From Lachnospiraceae bacterium (GTDB taxonomy: Bacteria; Bacillota; Clostridia; Lachnospirales; Lachnospiraceae): DNA of 64,000 nt. Under the pieces are notes generated by a model. It worked only from the letters and a program-made list of their open reading frames with translations. It was not told the DNA's origin and ran no database searches. Positions 61,865-64,000 of this stretch are shown here, in pieces. The stretch covers positions 1-64,000 of the forward strand of contig JAAWCS010000048.1 in assembly GCA_022793375.1 (NCBI GenBank), given 5' to 3'. The number at the start of each line of letters is the position of its first letter. The first letter of the stretch is position 1. The translations under genes were made by a program, and so were the position numbers.

Positions 61865-61891
61865 AATGATATGTAATTTGGCTTGTCTGGT
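61865..61891 (-). promoter_or_regulatory. possible sporulation-type promoter of the Gly/Cys-rich gene
   Basis: On the minus strand, AC (61891-61890), 16 bases, then CATATCATT (61873-61865), similar to the sigma-K pattern AC-N16-CATANNNTA with one mismatch. Short motif, so chance is possible. Confidence 0.25.
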
Positions 61892-61915
61892 TACCGGGTT
61901 TTGCAAACTTTCTTC

Positions 61916-61944
61916 TTGAATCCTGCCCGATAAACGGTTACAAT
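61916..61944 (+). promoter_or_regulatory. promoter of the SCP2-like/aminotransferase operon
   Basis: TTGAAT (61916-61921), 17-base spacer and TACAAT (61939-61944), 40 bases before the start codon. Confidence 0.6.
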
Positions 61945-61983
61945 GGTTTTTGCTAAGCAAAAACAGAAGGAGGATAAAGACTT

Positions 61984-62748
61984 ATGCCTGAGTTAGATGC
62001 AAAGACGCTTGCATATATCAATCTGTATGCCGTTTTGGGAGCGCTGGAAAATCTCTGTGAGATCGACGAAGAAGCGAAAAAGCTGGCCTCCCGCAAAAAA
62101 CCGGTTTCCGTAGGCTTTGAAGTAAAGAACGGTCCCAGCGCCACTTTGACATTCCAGGAGGGCAAGTGCACGCTCAGCGAGGGGTGTGAGAACTGCACGA
62201 TCAAGCTGCCGTTTGCTTCCTGTGAAAAATTCAACGGACTGATTGCCGGTACGGTGACGCCGGTTCCGAGCAAAGGCTTTCTGCATGTGGGCTTTCTTTT
62301 AAAATCGTTTACCAAGCTGACCGACCGTTTGACGCGCTATCTGAAAGCGTCGCCGGAGGACCTGGCAGACCCGTCTTTTAAAGAAAAGAGCACGACGCTG
62401 ATGTTTTTTGTGATTGCCGCCGCCCTCTCGCAGATTGGCAACGAGGATCCGATCGGCCGCTTCAGCGCGTCCAATATCGTGGACGGGATTGTGCAGCTCT
62501 CGATCCAGGGCGGCCCCTGTATCGGGATTCGCGTAAAAGATCACCGCATGGAGACGGTCAAACGCCGTCCGAAAAAACCGCGGGCGCGCATGGAGTTTGG
62601 CAGTATGGACCTCGCGCGCCGGCTGTTTGACGGGGAGGTCAACTCGGTGGCCTGCATCGGGACCGGCGACATCCGCATGGGCGGCATGATTTCCATGGTA
62701 GACAACATAAACCGCATTTTGGACCGCGTGTCCTTATACCTGGCATAA
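61984..62748 (+). CDS. SCP2-like (sterol-carrier fold) protein of unknown function
   Basis: 254 residues, soluble. Residues about 30-120 (ATLTFQEGKCTLSEGCENC, KGFLHVGFLLKSF) and about 165-254 (FSASNIVDGIVQLSIQGGP, RLFDGEVNSVACIGTGDIRM) look like two SCP2-type lipid-binding halves, the second ending in the typical G-x-I-x-M-G-G-x-I pattern. Start has AGGAGGATAAAG upstream. It is 13 bases before the aminotransferase gene and presumably acts with it, perhaps by holding a hydrophobic or aminated substrate; that is inference. Confidence 0.65.
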   Translation: MPELDAKTLAYINLYAVLGALENLCEIDEEAKKLASRKKPVSVGFEVKNGPSATLTFQEGKCTLSEGCENCTIKLPFASCEKFNGLIAGTVTPVPSKGFLHVGFLLKSFTKLTDRLTRYLKASPEDLADPSFKEKSTTLMFFVIAAALSQIGNEDPIGRFSASNIVDGIVQLSIQGGPCIGIRVKDHRMETVKRRPKKPRARMEFGSMDLARRLFDGEVNSVACIGTGDIRMGGMISMVDNINRILDRVSLYLA

Positions 62749-62761
62749 GGAGGAGAGCAGC

Positions 62762-64000
62762 ATGAATATACCGATCAATCAGTATCAGAACAGCCGCGCC
62801 CTGTTTGAACGGGCCTGTAAGGTGATTCCTTCGGGGATCTATGGTCATCTGGGCCCGGCCGAAGGGTGCATGATCCCGGTCGAGGCGTTCCCTCTGTACT
62901 GCGACCACGCGAAGGGCAGCTATTTCTGGGACGTTGACGGCAACCGTTTTATCGACTATATGTGCGCGTATGGCCCCAATATCCTGGGCTACAACGATCC
63001 GGAGGTGGATGAGGCCGCCAGAAAGCAGTTTGAGAAAGGCAACTGTACCACGAATCCCAGCCCGGTGATGATCGATTTTGCCGAGCTTTTGGTGGATACC
63101 GTAAAGAGTGCCGAGTGGGCGTTTTTTGCCAAAAACGGCAACGACGTGACATCGCTGGCTGTCATGGCGGCCAGAGCGCATACGCACCGCAAAAAGATCG
63201 TCTTTTTCAGGGGCTACTATCACGGAGTTTCGCCCTGGACTCAGAAAATCGACTATCCGGGTATCCTGCCGGAGGAAGTCTGCCATAATATCTATGTGCC
63301 CTGGAACGACATCGAAGCTTTGAAGGAGGTATTTGCCTCCTATAAAGGGGAAATCGCGGCCGTGATCGGCCAGCCGTATATGCACGGAAATTTTGCCGAC
63401 AACGAACTGCCGGCCGACGGGTTCTGGCAGCAGGTGCGCGCCCTTTGCAGCGCGGAGGAGACAGTGCTGATTGTCGACGATGTGCGCGCGGGCTTCCGGC
63501 TTGACCTGCAGGGATCGGATCACTATTTTGGGTTTGAAGCGGATTTGATTTGTTTTTGCAAGGCGCTGGCCAACGGTTACAACGTCTCGGCGCTGTGCGG
63601 GAAGAACTTTTTGAAGAATACGGTCAGCGGGCTCACCTATACCGGCAGCTATTGGATGAGCGCCGCGCCGTTTGCGGCCGGCATCGCCTGCATTGAGAAG
63701 ATGAAACGGCTGAACCTGCCGGCCCTTCTGCGGGAGAAGGGCAAGAAGCTGACCGACGGCCTGGTGCAAATCGCGTCCGAAGAGGGCTTTCACCTGGTGG
63801 CCTCCGGCGCTCCGGCGCTGTTTTATCTGCGCACGGCCGATGACGATTCGCTGATGCTGCACCAGGCTTATATCGCGCAGATGGTGCGCCGCGGCGTGTT
63901 TATGACGAACCATCACAACCACTTTATCAACGCGGCGCTGAGCGATGCGGATATCGAGTACACCTTTAAAGTGGCAAAAGAAGCCTGGGCGGCGGTAAAA
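62762..64000 (+). CDS. class III PLP aminotransferase, glutamate-1-semialdehyde-aminomutase-like (partial)
   Basis: At least 413 residues; the frame is still open at the window end. Fold-type I, class III: GSYFWDVDGNRFIDYM near the N-terminus, FFAKNGNDVTSLAVMAARA as the cofactor-phosphate region, LIVDDVRAGFR with the cofactor Asp, and the Schiff-base lysine Lys267 in FCKALANGYNVSAL. It resembles GSA-aminomutase-like aminotransferases more than ArgD. Start ATG 62762 has AGGAGGAGAG upstream. The conserved GNGSEA-type loop is altered to KNGNDVTS, so substrate specificity probably differs from haem-pathway HemL. Confidence 0.85.
   Translation, partial: MNIPINQYQNSRALFERACKVIPSGIYGHLGPAEGCMIPVEAFPLYCDHAKGSYFWDVDGNRFIDYMCAYGPNILGYNDPEVDEAARKQFEKGNCTTNPSPVMIDFAELLVDTVKSAEWAFFAKNGNDVTSLAVMAARAHTHRKKIVFFRGYYHGVSPWTQKIDYPGILPEEVCHNIYVPWNDIEALKEVFASYKGEIAAVIGQPYMHGNFADNELPADGFWQQVRALCSAEETVLIVDDVRAGFRLDLQGSDHYFGFEADLICFCKALANGYNVSALCGKNFLKNTVSGLTYTGSYWMSAAPFAAGIACIEKMKRLNLPALLREKGKKLTDGLVQIASEEGFHLVASGAPALFYLRTADDDSLMLHQAYIAQMVRRGVFMTNHHNHFINAALSDADIEYTFKVAKEAWAAVK

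Noticed and set aside
62639-63922. Minus-strand open frame of 427 codons opposite the aminotransferase.
   Set aside because: The plus-strand frame carries PLP motifs and runs to the window end; the reverse frame is a by-product of G+C-rich codon use.
1-64000. CRISPR arrays, insertion sequences, prophage genes and rRNA.
   Set aside because: No regularly spaced repeats, transposase or integrase motifs, phage structural genes or rRNA sequence were recognised.

Overview
The window reads as a chromosome segment of a spore-forming, anaerobic Firmicute of the Lachnospiraceae/Clostridia type. Supporting signs are AddAB rather than RecBCD, the era-recO-lipoprotein-glyS order, an mcsA-mcsB-clpC-X-radA operon, a SpoVB-type flippase with a sigma-E-like promoter, mannose-family PTS genes with a PRD activator, and a Gly/Cys-rich small protein of a kind familiar from Lachnospiraceae. 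The genus cannot be fixed from sequence alone. Most of the window is G+C-rich with dense co-directional operons; about 1-4920 and 39400-41750 are visibly A+T-richer.

Region by region. 1-4920: an A+T-rich tract with the end of an unknown gene, a pair of half-size ABC exporters, a Sfp-type phosphopantetheinyl transferase broken by two frameshifts, and a short cysteine-containing ORF that also looks truncated. This resembles the decaying edge of a peptide or polyketide biosynthesis locus. 4995-15560: SpoVB-like flippase (minus strand), small alarmone synthetase, ROK sugar kinase, and addB-addA. 15942-24419: a PRD/PTS-controlled catabolic operon with mannose-family EIIA-B-C-D, class II aldolase, an iron alcohol dehydrogenase carrying a small frameshifting deletion, a zinc-dependent dehydrogenase and a dedicated HPr; the substrate is unknown. 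24672-31384: M16C peptidase, era, recO, a lipoprotein and glycyl-tRNA synthetase.

31699-39310: a cadherin-like-domain membrane protein, the protein-arginine-phosphorylation/Clp operon (mcsA, mcsB, clpC, a conserved hypothetical gene, radA) and tRNA-Trp. The McsB differs from the canonical enzyme at several catalytic and phosphoarginine-binding positions. 39490-49404: an accessory stretch with unknown genes, a divergently transcribed XRE regulator, and a run of zinc-ribbon and single-pass membrane proteins of unknown role, ending in a large lipoprotein. This is the best candidate for an undescribed system. 49498-53119: DUF362 protein, coiled-coil protein, holA and small hypothetical genes. 53360-58491: argCJBDF with a candidate ARG box. 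58466-64000: LysR regulator divergent from a Tat-exported lipoprotein flavin reductase, the Gly/Cys-rich small protein, an SCP2-like protein and a class III aminotransferase cut by the window end.

All functional calls rest on motifs and gene order recognised by eye. No database search was run.
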